Shown: piece by piece, positions 13,801 through 27,100 of the stretch
Numbering within the stretch: the first letter of the stretch is position 1
Layout: each line of letters begins with the position of its first letter
From: Symbiodinium natans
Taxonomy: Eukaryota; Sar; Dinophyceae; Suessiales; Symbiodiniaceae
Assembly (NCBI GenBank): GCA_905221605.1
Contig: CAJNDS010002598.1
Location: forward strand, 236,501 to 300,500
Direction of reading: 5' to 3'
DNA length: 64,000 bases
Translations under genes and position numbers: made by a program
Notes under the pieces: model-generated
Told to the model about the DNA's origin: nothing
The model's input: the letters and a program-made list of their open reading frames with translations, nothing else
The model's database searches: none

Positions 13801-16463
13801 CCCCCCTTTCAACTTCAACACTCCGTCTCGGGAGGCCATGAAGGCCGCGCAGACGGCCGCAGGACGCTTCTTCCAGGCGTCACTTGGGGCTGCAGGGGCA
13901 TGGAGGGCTTGCTTAGTAGTAGAGTGGGTGTGGTTTAGGGTTTAGGGTTTAGGGTTTAGGGTTTAGGGTTTAGGGTTTAGGGTTTAGGGTTTAGGGTTTA
14001 GGGTTTAGGGTTTAGGGTTTAGGGTTTAGGGTTTAGGGTGGTCACCTTTAACCTTTCTAGGGTATTCTAAACCCTATAAACCCCCAAACAGGTTAACCTT
14101 TAGTTCCCCTATGTGACTGGACAACTAAGCTTGTGGACCCAGATTACGCCCTCATTCCCTTTCTTTGGGGTTTACCTTCCCTTCTCAGCCCCTGTAACTA
14201 GGTTTCTTTTGTGTCTAGTTGTCATTCTAGGAAGGCGTGCATAAACCATCCAGGAAGGGGTTATACAAGGAGGGGCCCCTTTACTAATTATACTAACTAT
14301 AGCTCAGGGACTTGTAACCTAACTTAGGATCCCTGTAACCCAACTTCGTGTCCTTATAACTCTACTTATAGCTGGGGAGGGGCCTCCTTGTAGAGCTCCA
14401 GGAGCTGTCAGCCCCTTAGGCCCTTGAAGTTCTACACCTAGGCGTGCGAGACCAAGATTCTCTTCAACCCTCACCCCCGTGTTTAGGGTTGAGGGTTTAG
14501 GGTTTAGGGTTTAGGGTTATCTGGTTCCTGAACCCGAAGCTCCCCACTTTCAGGCTCTAGTGCCGCAACCCAAGGCCATAGGCCATGAACCTAGACCCTA
14601 GACCCTATACCATGTAAGTCCCAGACCCTAAGCCCCTAAGCCCTTATTTCCTAAACCCTACACCCTACACCCTACGCCCCGGGTAGTTGCAGTATCAGTT
14701 TGTAGCCCCAAACCCGAAACCCCAAACCCCAAACCGTCAAGCCCTAAACCCTAAACCCCAAATCCTAAACCCCAAACGCCAAAGCCGCAAACCCTGAGCC
14801 CCGCAACCTATTTCCCAAACCCTAGCTGCTACTGAGTCCGTTCCAGGCGGTGGAGAACAAGCCCAACATCCAGTGCCGCGAAGGGGCACCTTGGGTAAAA
14901 TCGACTCAGGTTCAGGCATCGGAGATTGGCCATTCTGTGGGCTTACTGTCGAGAGTGCGTGGTGCCCTTTTGCACCTTTCTTTGGTTCAAGGTTCCCTTA
15001 TAAAGTGACAAGCCGTGCCCTTATGTTAATGTGGCTACTGGCAAGGTACCTGGGCCACCAGGGCCCCGAACCCTAAACCCCCGAATGCTTTGTACATAGA
15101 GCTGAAGGGCCCTGTCCCCCGAACCCGAAACCCTAAACCCTAAACCCTCTGCCCCCTAAACCCTGAGCGCTCTGAATTTCGGCCGAAATTCCACGCCTCG
15201 CGGGCCTGAAGCAGGAGAAATCCCGAAAAAAACCTGCGCCCCTGAACCCTAAACCTCCCCCAAAACACCTAGGACCCGGAGTAGGCCCTTATTTTCCTTT
15301 TTTAGGGTTGGGGTTCCCTGATAATGCCCTGAACACCAAAAAGGGTGCCCTGTTTATTCCTAGGTTACTCCTGGTCTAGACACCAAACCCTAAACCCTAA
15401 ACCCTAAACCCTAAACCCTAAACCCTAAACCCTAAACCCTAAACCCTAAACCCTAAACCCTAAACCCTAAACCCTGACCCTAAACCCTAAACAACCTACT
15501 GTTGAGGACCAGCGCCTGGATATTACCAGCATCGACAAGTTTCAGTTTGAGTCTGTGCACTTCACGTATCCGGCTCGTCCGGAAGTGAAGGCCAAAGTTC
15601 AGGGTTTTAGGGTTTAGGTTTAGGGTTTAGGGTTTAGGGTTTAGGGTTTAGGGTTTAGGGCTACCACTGTTTGCTTAAGGACCCCCCCCCCCAAAAAAAA
15701 ATCTTCCTTAGAAGGGCAATCTAGGGATTGTCCTGTTATGTTTGGTTGGGGTTCTTAAAGCAATGGTTGCTAAGGGCTTAGGTAGGGTTGGTGTCTTTGT
15801 TCACAGGCATTCCATAGAGATTCTAGAGGGTATGGGATTCGTATAAATGGGTTATATATAGGGTTTCTATACCTTGGTAGCCCAGTGGTACCCTTTACCT
15901 GTTGTTTTTGTTCTGGGATCCCTTATAAAGTAACCAGCCAAAAAAAGGGTGCCCTTGTTATAATATGGTTACTGGGCTACCAAGATACCTTTGTGGTGCT
16001 TTACTGTAACTTTAGATCCTTAGCCTTTTTGGGTTTATTGGGTTTCCTAGCCCTAAACCCTAAACCCTAAACCCTCAACCCTAAACCCTAAACCCTAAAC
16101 CCTAAACCCTAAAAAAATAATTTATAGCTACCCTCCTAAGTGCAGCCAAGATACGGTTTCTGCAGGGCTTTGGGGTTTATTATATATTCGGTGGGCATCC
16201 CGGGTGTCCATGAACCAGAACTCCCATAATGCCCTAAACCCTAAACCCTAAACCCTAAACCCTAAACCCTAAACCCTAAACCCTGAACCCTGAACCCTGA
16301 ACCCTAAACCCTAAACCCTGAACCCTGAGCCCCAAGCCCCAATTTCCGAACCTCGGCCTTGCTGCTTCAGACTAGGGGTGCCCAGGGCTCCAGAACATTC
16401 AGAGTTGGGCTCCGAGGAAGACATCAGACGACGTTTAGGGCTTTAGGGTTTAGGGTTTAGGGT

Positions 16464-16495
<32 letters not shown>

Positions 16496-18051
16496 GGTTT
16501 AGGGTTTAGGGTTTAGGGTTTAGGTTTAGGGTTTAGGGTTTAGGGGTTGGGGGTTGGGGGTTGGGGGTTAGGGTTGGGATGTTCCCCTTATACTAACAGT
16601 TCTTGATAGGGATTCTCAGGGGGGGTACGATATTCCCTAGTAAAAGGGGGAACATCCCAAGCTTAGGGTTTATCATTCCGATTCCATGTTCGGACTGCTC
16701 ACCGGCACACCCTTTGGTTGGTCAGATGTCACGTGCCACCACGTGTCCACAATAGGATTCCAGGAATTCCAGAGATTAGCAACATGAAAGCCCACTTGCC
16801 GCTTAATTGCGTGTGGCCTCTGGCATAGAGGCCAAGAGTCCCCCGGTTCGAATCCCTCTGGAGGTGTGGAATCTCCTGACCCAGCCTTTCTGCCGTGAGC
16901 TCATCATACAGGAGCGACCACATGGCCACCGGGCCACCGAAAGGGGCGACAAAGGCCCTAAACTCTACGCCCTTAACCCCTACCACCCCTGAACCCCTGA
17001 AGCCCTGAGGCCGAAGGTCTGAAGCTGTTTAGGGATTATTAAGTTTAGGGTTTAGGGTTTAGGGTTTAGTGTTAGGATTCCAAATTTCGGCAGGTGCTGA
17101 ACGGCCTTTCCCTGACCATCCAGCGTGGCCAGAAGGTGCCGTGGTGAGCTTCAGTCAGCCCCCAAAATCCCTAAGATTCGGGGCTTCGTGTTCCAGATGC
17201 CCCGTAGTACTCGCTAATCCCCAACCCCCAAAACCCAAAACCCTTTTTACCTTCTTTAAGGGAAAGGTTCCCTCATAAACTCCACGCAAAAAAAAGGGTG
17301 ACCACGGGTCTCTTGCTAGGTTTTGGGTTCAGAACAAGCCAGCGCCTACTCGTGAGGGCGGGTGCAAATCCTACATAAAGGGACTTTAATGGGAACCCCA
17401 AACAGGGAACCCCAAGACTATCGCAGGGATATACTAGGAAGATACCTACCAGGGTCCTCATAACCCGAAACCCTAAACCCTAACCCTAAACTCAACACCC
17501 TAAACCCTAAACCCTAAACCCCAAACCCTAAACCCTAAACCCTAAACCCTAAACCCTAAAACCCTAAACCCTAAACCCTAAACCCTAATTTATGTTCCTA
17601 CTCTATTCTTAGGGTTCCCTGTCTGGGGTTCCCATTAAGATCCTTTTACTCTAGGGCATGGAGAGCTCTCCCGCCCCGCAGCGCAGAAAGACACACAAAG
17701 AAGGCATGAGGACTGGGTTGCCCTAAACCCTAAACCCTAAACCCTAAACCCTAAACCCTAAACCCTAAACGCTAAACCCTAAATTTAAGAGCCTCCGGCT
17801 CAAGCCGCCGACCCCGCTGGAGCATAGTTGAGAGGTCCAAACCCACTCGCATGGTTCGAAGATCATCCCAGCCTGCTCGGCAGAGTTTTGTGAAACGTTT
17901 GGGGGGGGGTAGGGGGTAGCACCAGGACAAGCTCAAGCCAAAAAGACAGGTGGGTGGGGGTGGGGGAGGGGGGGGGTCGGGGGGGGGGGTGTGGTGGGGG
18001 AGGGTGGGGTGGGGGGGGGGGAAAATGTGCACCGACCCACCTTACCCCCCC

Positions 18052-18109
<58 letters not shown>

Positions 18110-21100
18110 ACCCCCAAAATTTTCACCTCCTCAAACCCATCCTAAACCCTATACCCTAGACCCTAAACCCTGAACCCTAAACCCTAACCCTAGGCCCTTG
18201 AGTCGGTTTGGGGTTTAGGGTTTAATTTTGGGGGTCTGGGGGTATCTAGGGCTAGGGGCTTAGGGCTTAGGGCTTAGGGCTTAGGGCTTAGGGCTTAGGG
18301 CTTAGGGTTTAGGGTTTAGGGTTTAGGGTTTAGGGTTTAGGGTTTAGGGTTAGGGTTTAGGGCTTAGGGTTTAGGGTTTAGGGCTACGGGTTTGGTTTGG
18401 GAAATAGGGTTTTCGAAGGGTAAGTACTAAGTAAGTTGCGGGCCCACTATCAAGAGGCTGAGGTTGTTGGGGCACATGGGGCCTGGGCATGGGATCTGTC
18501 TGGTGTCCACAAATCCGAACCTAATCCCCTAAGCTTAAGCCCTAAACCCTCAACCCTATACCCGAAACCCTAGACCCTAAACCCGGAACCCTAAAGCCTA
18601 AGCCCTAAACTTAAACCCTAAACCCTTATCTCTTGGTCCCTGAACTGCAAGCCCCCAATCCGCCCCAACTTAGCCTTGCTGCTTAAGATCTTGGGTGCTC
18701 AGGGTTCCCATACCCCTGAGTTCGCAGGCCCGGGACATTCCCTCGATATAACGATGACCCTAAGCCCTAAACCCTAAACCCTAAAATTTAGGGCTTTGGG
18801 TTTAGGGCTTAGGGTTTAGTTTGGGTTGAGGGTTTAGGGTTTAGGGTTTAGGGTTTAGGGTTTAGGGTTTAGGGTTTAGGGTTTAGGGTTTAGGGTTTAG
18901 GGTTTAGGGTTAAACCCTAAACCCTAAACCCTAAAGCCCTGAATCTCCCATGGCCCGGCTCAGGTGGCTGTGGTTGGCGAGTCTGGCTCGGGCAAGTCCA
19001 CGGTGGCCTGTCCACAGAAGGTTTAGGGTTTAGGGTTTGGGGTTTGGGGTTTGGGGTTTGGGGTTTAGGGTTTAGGGTAACGGGTAACGGGTAACCCTAC
19101 CCCCTTCGAGAAAAGCAAAACCTCAAAGCCCTTAAAGCCCTCCCTTCAGACCTTTAAAGGCCTTAAAAACAACCCTTTAAAACCTTTTAAGTTAAACCCC
19201 TTACAGTCGAGACCTCAGAAACCCTCAACAAACAACCCTAAGGTCCTGGCCCTAAACCCTAAACCCTAAACCCTAAACCCTAAACCCTAAACCCTAAACC
19301 CTAACCCCCAACCCCTAACCCCTAAACCCTAAACCCTAAACCCTAAACCCTAAACCCTTGATGACCCTTAGGTCATGGCTCTGCTGGAGCGTTTCTATGA
19401 CCCAGACTCGGGCGCGGTGTTGGTGAACGGCCAGAGACTGCGGCAAGTTTGGTTTAGGGTTTAGGGTTTGGGGTTTAGGGTTTGGGGTTTGGGGTTTTGG
19501 GTTTGGGGTTTGGGGTTTGGGGTTTCGGGTTTGGGGTTTGGGGGTTTGAGGTGGTGGCACGGTTTCAGGGTGTAGGTTTTTTACGGCTTTTTGGGGCTTC
19601 GGGCTTTAAAAACTTTGCATTTGGATGTTAGGCTTGTTTTTAATTTTTAATTTTTATTTTTTTTTTGGGGGGGGGGTTGAAGTCCAGGGCTAAGGCTTCA
19701 GCGGCTAGAGGTGTATGAGTTGGACAGGCGGTCGAGTTTCTCCATGTCGCTGCCTTTCTTGAGTTCACACAACCCCAAACCCCAAACCCTAAACCCTAAA
19801 ACCCCAAACCCTAAAACCCTGAAACCTTGGACCCTAAACCCGAAAACCCTGAAACCTTGAACCTTGAACCCTAGACCCTGAACCCTAAATCCTAAACCCT
19901 AAACCCTAGACCTAAACCCTAAACCATGACCTTTCAGCCCTAAACCTTCAAACCCTACACAGCCATGCCGAAGTAGGACCTAGTCGTGCGAGTGTGCTGG
20001 CCTCAAGCATTTCGACTCTGTGAGGTTTTTGGCCTGTAGTTTAAGGTTTAGGGTTCAGGTTTAGGGTTTAGGGTTGGGGTCTAGGGTTAGGGGATTAAGC
20101 TTTGGGGTTTTGGGTTTTGGGTTTAGTTTGCAGGGTATATCCCCCCAACACGTTTGGAAACCCCGCCCACAGTCGCAGTCCCAACCCTTTTCCCCCCTAC
20201 AAAGCTCAAGCGGACTCTTGACCCCACAAGCCCTACAAGGCTAGGTAGGCCGGCACTTGGTAAATTCTTTATTTTCCCTTATTGGGTTTAAGAGGCTCAT
20301 GTTGAGGAGTATGTTTTTTCAGAGATTTTCAGGGCCAATCTAGAAACCCTACTTTTCACCCACGATGAAGGTTTGAAAAGCCTACGCACACTAAACCACA
20401 AGACCTGTTACTTCCCGAGACACCTAGGCCCTTCCCACGTAGTCTCATGCTCCAGCCTTCGAGACACGACAAACCCAATGAGTTGTTCAAGTTCTGCTTC
20501 TCAGCCAGTAGTGTGTTTGTTTGTATGATGCTTCTTATTGTTGTCATCGTCATTATTTTTTCAAACCGAAGGCCGACAATATTGATGATATTGGTGTTGT
20601 CCTTGAAATACTGCTTTTGCCAGTACTGTTATGGTTATTTCTATTGCTGTTTTACTACTCTGGGTTGTGCCTTGGGTGTTTTTTCATGTCCCTTCTTTCC
20701 TTATAAGGGAGTCACAGGGTTCCAAGCACAGCTCAGATACTGCCAAACCCTAAACCCTAAACCCTAAACCCTAAGCCCTAAGCCCTAAACCCTAAACCCT
20801 AAACCCTAAACCCTAAACCCTAAACCCTAAACCCTAAACCCTAAACCCTAAACCCTTGCCATGTTTTATGAATTCCCTTTCCTTTTCATGAGTTGGTCTG
20901 GAGCCCCAGGAACATGACCAGCTTCAAGATCTCGTCATTGCGCAGGCGTGGCAAGCTGGGGGTCGCAAGCCCATCAGGCTTGGGGTTTAGGGTTTAGGGT
21001 TTAGGGTTTAGGGTTTAGGGTTTATGGTTTAGGGTTTAGGGTTTAGGGTTTAGGGTTTCGGAAACTTTTAAACGCTTGGGGATTAAGGGGGCTTTGAGGT

Positions 21101-24100
21101 GTTTAGGGGTTTCAGGAGCCACAAGCTTCAGCCCTTGAGCTGTTAACTGTGAAGCCTGGCTGGTTCTTAGTAGGGAATGAGGGACTGAGGTACCCTACAT
21201 AATCCCTTAAAGGGTATTTTTAGTTTTTTGTTTTTTTTTTTTTTTTGAGGGGGGGGGGGGTTTAGGGCACTGTTTTTTTGGTTGAAGCTCTTGCCTGAGT
21301 GGCTTTTCACTTGAATCTCAGGGTTGAGGGTTTTCAGGGTTCAGGGTTCAGGGAACAAAGACACCGTGCTGCAGGTGCATTGGCTACGTGGGGCAGGAGC
21401 CGATCCCAAACGCAGGGTTTTTGAACCCACAAAGGGGTTTAGGGTTTAGGGTTTGGGGTTTAGGGTTTGGGTTCCTCCTATTGGGGGGTTTCCGATATTC
21501 GGGGTACCTTACTGGGGTCCATACCATAAGGGGAACCTACAATAGGGGGTCCTATGTTAGGTCCCCTATTTTCCTAAACCCTATAAACCCTAGTTTTCGT
21601 AAACCCCCATGGCATCCCTTACCAAGAAAAGCCTCCGCTAGTAACAGCAAGCCTTTGGACTGAACCTGGCGTCCATATGGTCTTGAGGTCTTTATTATGA
21701 TTATTGTTATTATCTTGTTTTGTTTTTTTTGCATTTGTTTCAGCATTCTTTTTGGGTTCAGGGTTGAGGGTTCTAGGGTTTTCAGGGTTTGCAGGGTTTA
21801 TAGAGGTTATAGGGTCTATAGGGTTTATGGAGGCTTTTCGGGTCTGATAGGGTTTGTTAGGGTTCTGGCCAGTCAAGCTCCGAAGCCGAAAGCCCTTAGC
21901 CCTAAGCCGTGGACCTACTTAGGAGCACTTTAGGGTTTTAGGGTTTAGGGTTTAGGGTTTAGGGTTACCAGGGTTGGGGGTTGGGTTCGCTTTTCGGTTG
22001 GGTCGACAGGCGTGTCCCGAATCCAAACTTCGACAACAGCGATCTCAGAAAGTTTTGCCCTTTTTGTCGCTCTGCGCGTCGCAACCGCTAAAACCCTACA
22101 TAAACCCTAAACCCTAAACCCTAAACCCTAAACCCTAAACCCTACACCCACCCCCTATCGCTTCATCGGCCTCCAACGCAGGAGCCCGTGCTGTTTGCCA
22201 GCTCGATCCGCCACAACATCATGCAGGGCAATCCTTCGGCCAGCAAGGAGGACCCCCCCGGCCCCCAGAACCCCTGCCGCCCCGAGAGAAGGCCCTAAAC
22301 CCTAAACCCTAAACCCTAAACCCCAAACCCCAAACCCTAAACCCCAAACCCAAACCCTAAACCCTAAACCCTAAACCCTAAACCCTAAACCCTAAACCCT
22401 AACCCCCAGGAGGACTGTCGACTCTGAGGTTCCTGGGTACTAAGAGGTAGGGTTTAAAACAAAAAGAAAGTACCGCAAATCAGGGTTTAGGGTTTAGGGT
22501 TTAGGGTTTAGGGGTTTAGGGGTTTAGGGGTTTAGGGGTTTAGGGTTTAGGGTCCTACTTAGGATTGGGTTTAGGGTTTAGGGTTTAGGGTTTAGGGGCT
22601 AGGGGGTCTCCGACGACGGGCGCAAGGTAAATCTCGGGTTGTAGAGGAGTGTTTGTAACCTTAGACTCTGGACCCTAAACCCTGATCATTGTGAGCCTAT
22701 ACACTGTACTAGGGTACATGGACCATAAACCCGTATTAGGCTTCATGTCGTCCCCCAGGTAAGTAGGGCTATTAAGTAGGATCCATTATACTCGCCTAGT
22801 CCCCTTGATCCTGCGCGCAGATCGGGTGTAGGCTGTAGGGTTTAGACTTGAAACCCTCAACCCTCAACCCTAAACCCTAAACCCTTAGGATTCAGGGCCA
22901 CCCTTCTGTTGAGGACTTCACCAAGGCCTGTGAGGATGCCCAGCTGGGCTTCGTGGACGGCCTGCCCAACAAGCACCTGGCTTTCAAGAACTCTCAGGAA
23001 CTCCCTGAACCTAAATTAAAACCCTAAATCCTAAACCCTAGACCCTAGACCCCCTAAACCCTAAACCCGAAACCCTAGACCCCCACACCCAACAAGCCCC
23101 AACCAAGAACCGAAAAATCCCATTCGGGGCTTTGAGGCTTATAGGGTTCAGAGGCCATCACGCCCTGCAAACCTCAGCCCATTGCTGGAGATGGGTTTAG
23201 GGTTTAGGGTTTAGGGTTTAGGGTTTAGGGTTTAGGGTTTAGGGTTTAGGGTTAAGCCCTACGGGCCTATGGCCCTGCTGCCAACCCCCAGGTGTACTTG
23301 GCGGTTCATGGCTTGCCCTAAACCCCAACTAACTCCTAAACCCTAACACTGAATTAACTCCTAAACCCTAAACCCCAAACCCTAAACCCAAACCCTAAAC
23401 CCTAAACCCTAAACCCTAAACCCTAAACCCTAAGTAAGGTTGTACACCAAGTAGCACTTCTCCTACTTCTAACCCTCGAGAACCCTTTGCCTGCATCTCC
23501 ATGTGGGCTCTGCAGGATGCCTCTGTGTGCGACGGTTGCAGAGGGACCTTCAGAGAGCCTAAACCCTAAACCCTAAACCCTAAACCCCAAACAACCCGGG
23601 TGGCATACTTTTTGGGCACCCAAAACGGGACTCTTATCTATTGAGCTCCCCACATATATGTATACACTTCTGTATATACATACATACATATACATATAAA
23701 TAAATAAATAAATAAATAAATATATATATATATACGTATATGGTATACAGCTACCACAACCCTAAACCTCCTGAACAAGAACCCGGCCCCTGAAACCCCA
23801 CACGCCCCAAACCGTAAACCCCCTGAACCCTAAACCCCTAAACGAAACCCCTTAACCCTAACCCCTAAACCCTAAACCCAAAGCCCCTCAAGCCCTAAGC
23901 CCCTGAAAACTCTGAACCCGAAACGCCTCACATCCTAAGCCCCCTAAACCCTCTGAACCCTGAACCCCGACGCTTCTGAGGTACAACACTTTCGTGGGCA
24001 GCGGCGGCGGTCAGCTATCGGGAGGAGGGGAGACGGGGGGCGGCGGAGGGGGGGGGGGGGGTGGGGGGTGGGGCCTCTACTCTACCCTAAACCCTAAACC

Positions 24101-27100
24101 CTAAAACCCTAAACCCTAAACCCTAAACCCGGGAGAGACCTCACCCTCCATTCTGCGCTGATTTCGGGTTTAGGGAGGGCTCGACCTTGTGGGGTTTAGG
24201 CTGAAGAGGTGAAATTTTCCCCTAAACCCTGAAGCCCTTAACCCAAAAAACCCTCTCTCACACCTTCAAGCAAGTCTCCCAGAATCCCTAAAACCACCCT
24301 TACTGACCACCCTCCTCGGAAAGAGCATACTTCTAAGGCTGGAACTCTTGGGCCCCTTCGTCTGGTCCTTTTTTTCCTTCTTTTCAGAGAGTTTTCTGGG
24401 GAATCTGAAGCATGGGCCCCTTGTTCTGTATACGGAAAACAAGGGTTAGGGGGCCCATACGTTGGATCCCCTATCCTCGGAAAGGTGGCCCAGTAGCTGG
24501 CCCCACTTCGAAAGTCCTAGCAGGCCTTCCATCGGTTGCTCGTTAAGGGTTTAGGGTTTAGGATGCAACTTGTTTGGGGTTTCAAGGTTTTAGGGCCTAA
24601 ACCCTAAACCCCACACCCGGCCTGGGGCCGACATATCCCTAAACCCTAAACCCCTAAGCCCGCGCCAGGTCAGAAGCAGCGCATTGCCATCGCCCGAGCC
24701 TTGCTGAAGAAGGCGGGGTGATGGCAAGAATTTGTACATGGAAAGCTAGGCCTCCTGTCATTAAATACGCTGCTGTAGAGGTTCCTCTAAACAGACCCCG
24801 GTATCCCTAATCCCTAAACCCTAAACCCTAAACCCGAAACGCTAAACCCTAAACCCTAAACCCTAAAAAGGGGACTTGAGGGTTTCGGCTGATAGGCTTT
24901 GAGCCCGCTAAGCCCTAAACCCTAATCCGGTCACAGCTTAGTTTTCGGGCTTAGGCCTGAAACCTTAGGGCCTCAGCGCGCCCCGAACCCGCAACTGAGC
25001 GCATCGCGTGTCGGACGAGATCGCGTAAAACCCATGACATCCCTGAGCCCTGAACCCTACACCTTAAACCCTGAACCCTAAACCGCAAACCCTAAACCTC
25101 AAACCCCTAAGCCCTAAACCCTAAACCCTAAACCCTAGCCCCTAAATCCCATAAAATCCGAAGCCCTTCCCGGAACCAACAGATTCCGATATTCTAAGGG
25201 TAGTTATATGGGCCCTTGCAAGGGTCCCTTGCCTCCTTGCAAGGTTAGGGTTTAGGGTTTAGGGTTTAGGGTTTAGGGTTTAGGGTTTAGGGTTTAGGGT
25301 TTAGGGTTTCAGGTGTAGGGTTTACCTCCTTGCAAGGGTTCTGAAGTATGCGCCCTTCGGTTGTAGAGGGTATATATTTCGGGTATATACAGGGGTTCCC
25401 TTTCAAGGGCCCATCCTATGGGACAACGTAACTTACCTAAGAGATATCGGTACCAAACCCTAAACCCTAGGGTCTAAACCCTAAACCCTAAACCCTAAGA
25501 TCCCAAACCCCTGAGCCTTTGATTTATTTCAAGAAGCAAATACAAGAAATCTCCAACTTGGCGATCTACAGCCCGAGGCCCTAATCCCTCAACGCAAAGA
25601 ACCGGGCTCAGAGCTTAGGGTTTAGGGTTTAGGGTTTTGGGCTTCCCAAAGCCCTAAGCCCCTGAACCCTCGATCCCTGACCCCTTGAACTGCAGCGGGG
25701 GGAGGCTTCCTTCCTCTTCTTGGACGAGGCCACCAGTGCCCTTGACAACACATCTGAGAAGATGATCCAGGCGCACCAGTTCCTGACCCCCAAACTCTAA
25801 GACATATTCAACATACGCCTAGGGCATTACCCCTTTAAAGAACTTAAGGGGTATGGTAAAATCCTCCCTTAGACTCCATTTATATCATACCTTTACAGGT
25901 TAAGGGGCATGGGTTTTGGGGTATGGTAAGTTATTCTCAGACAAGCTCAACCTTCAGGGCTTCGGTTTGATAGTCCTTGGGGCTGAGGGATTTAGGCTTC
26001 GACATGTTGCGCGTGCAGCAAGGTTTAGGGGTCAGAAAGGTACGCTGTGGGGCGCCCCGTTTTTTTTGTTTTTGCGTGTTTCTCTTAGGGTTTGGGGTTT
26101 AGGGTCCGGGGTTGAACCCTAAACCCTAAACCCCAAACCCCACCTTTGTCAGCTGTCAGAAGCCCTTCGCCTTGAACCTAGAACTCCGACCACATTGAAG
26201 AGAGTGCTTACGGTTTCGGGTTTAGGGTTTCTCGGGCTCTACTAGAGTGCTGAGGCAAGGAGGCTACCGAGTGAGAAATGCGTTGGGGGTTGGGGGGCTT
26301 ACGAGCGAGTCCAACTTAGATTTGGAAAATAGGGGTACCCCTATTGTACCCTCCGAATACTAAATCTCAATATCGGAAACCGCAGAAAGGGTACCCCCAG
26401 TTTCGGAAACCCCCATTTGAAGAAACGTGTGTACGGTTAAGCTATTAGGATCTAGGTCCAAAGTTTAGGAATTTTAGTTTCAGGGTTGTCACTGGAAGAG
26501 GGATGATAAGAAGGACTAGAAATTGTCTGGAGCCGCGTGTGGTACCCGCATTCCTTTTTCTAGAGGCTACTCGCCGTTTCCTGACCAGACCCCCCACTAA
26601 GCAGAAAAGGAGCCAGGTCACCAGGGTTCTTGGCTTGTTGGTATTGGACCTACGCAGTTTGCACCGAAGCGAAACCCCAAACCCTACTAGGTGGGACTTT
26701 ACAGCACTTTATGAGTTTTTGGGTTTTCATATGAAGGGAGCTAAAAGTTCAACTTTTATTGGGGGGGCTAAAGAGCAACCAAGCCTAACTCCCACACGAA
26801 TCGGTCTGGCAGGCCACCATTGACAGCATCAGCGCAAACACGACCGAGGGCCTGGGAATTGTGAGCATTGCTCACCGCCTCAGCGGCTCTGGCGGATTTT
26901 GAGAAGTCTTGGAACCCTACTGGTCAGCGTACCGAAACCTAAGCCCGAAGTGTGCCAAGCCCTTTCAGCCAATAAACCCTAGGTAGTAAGAACTCGTACC
27001 CCTAAGTTCTTAAACCCTTTGAGCCCTGAGTCTGACATTGTAAACCCTGAAGTTCTAAAACCCTAGACCCAAAACAACAAACATCAAGCCGTTAGCACTT

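Noticed and set aside
16802-16880. tRNA gene suggested by GGTTCGAATCC
   Set aside because: T stem and anticodon arm do not pair; only the B-box motif matches.
17772-18173. Poly-Pro/poly-Gly frames
   Set aside because: Translations of the poly-C/poly-G tract.
20447-20767. Hydrophobic 106-codon frame
   Set aside because: T-rich composition yields I/L/V/F runs; ends in telomeric repeat translation; no family pattern.
26503-26823. 106-codon open frame before exon 29
   Set aside because: No protein-like pattern, overlaps the true exon 29 in another frame.
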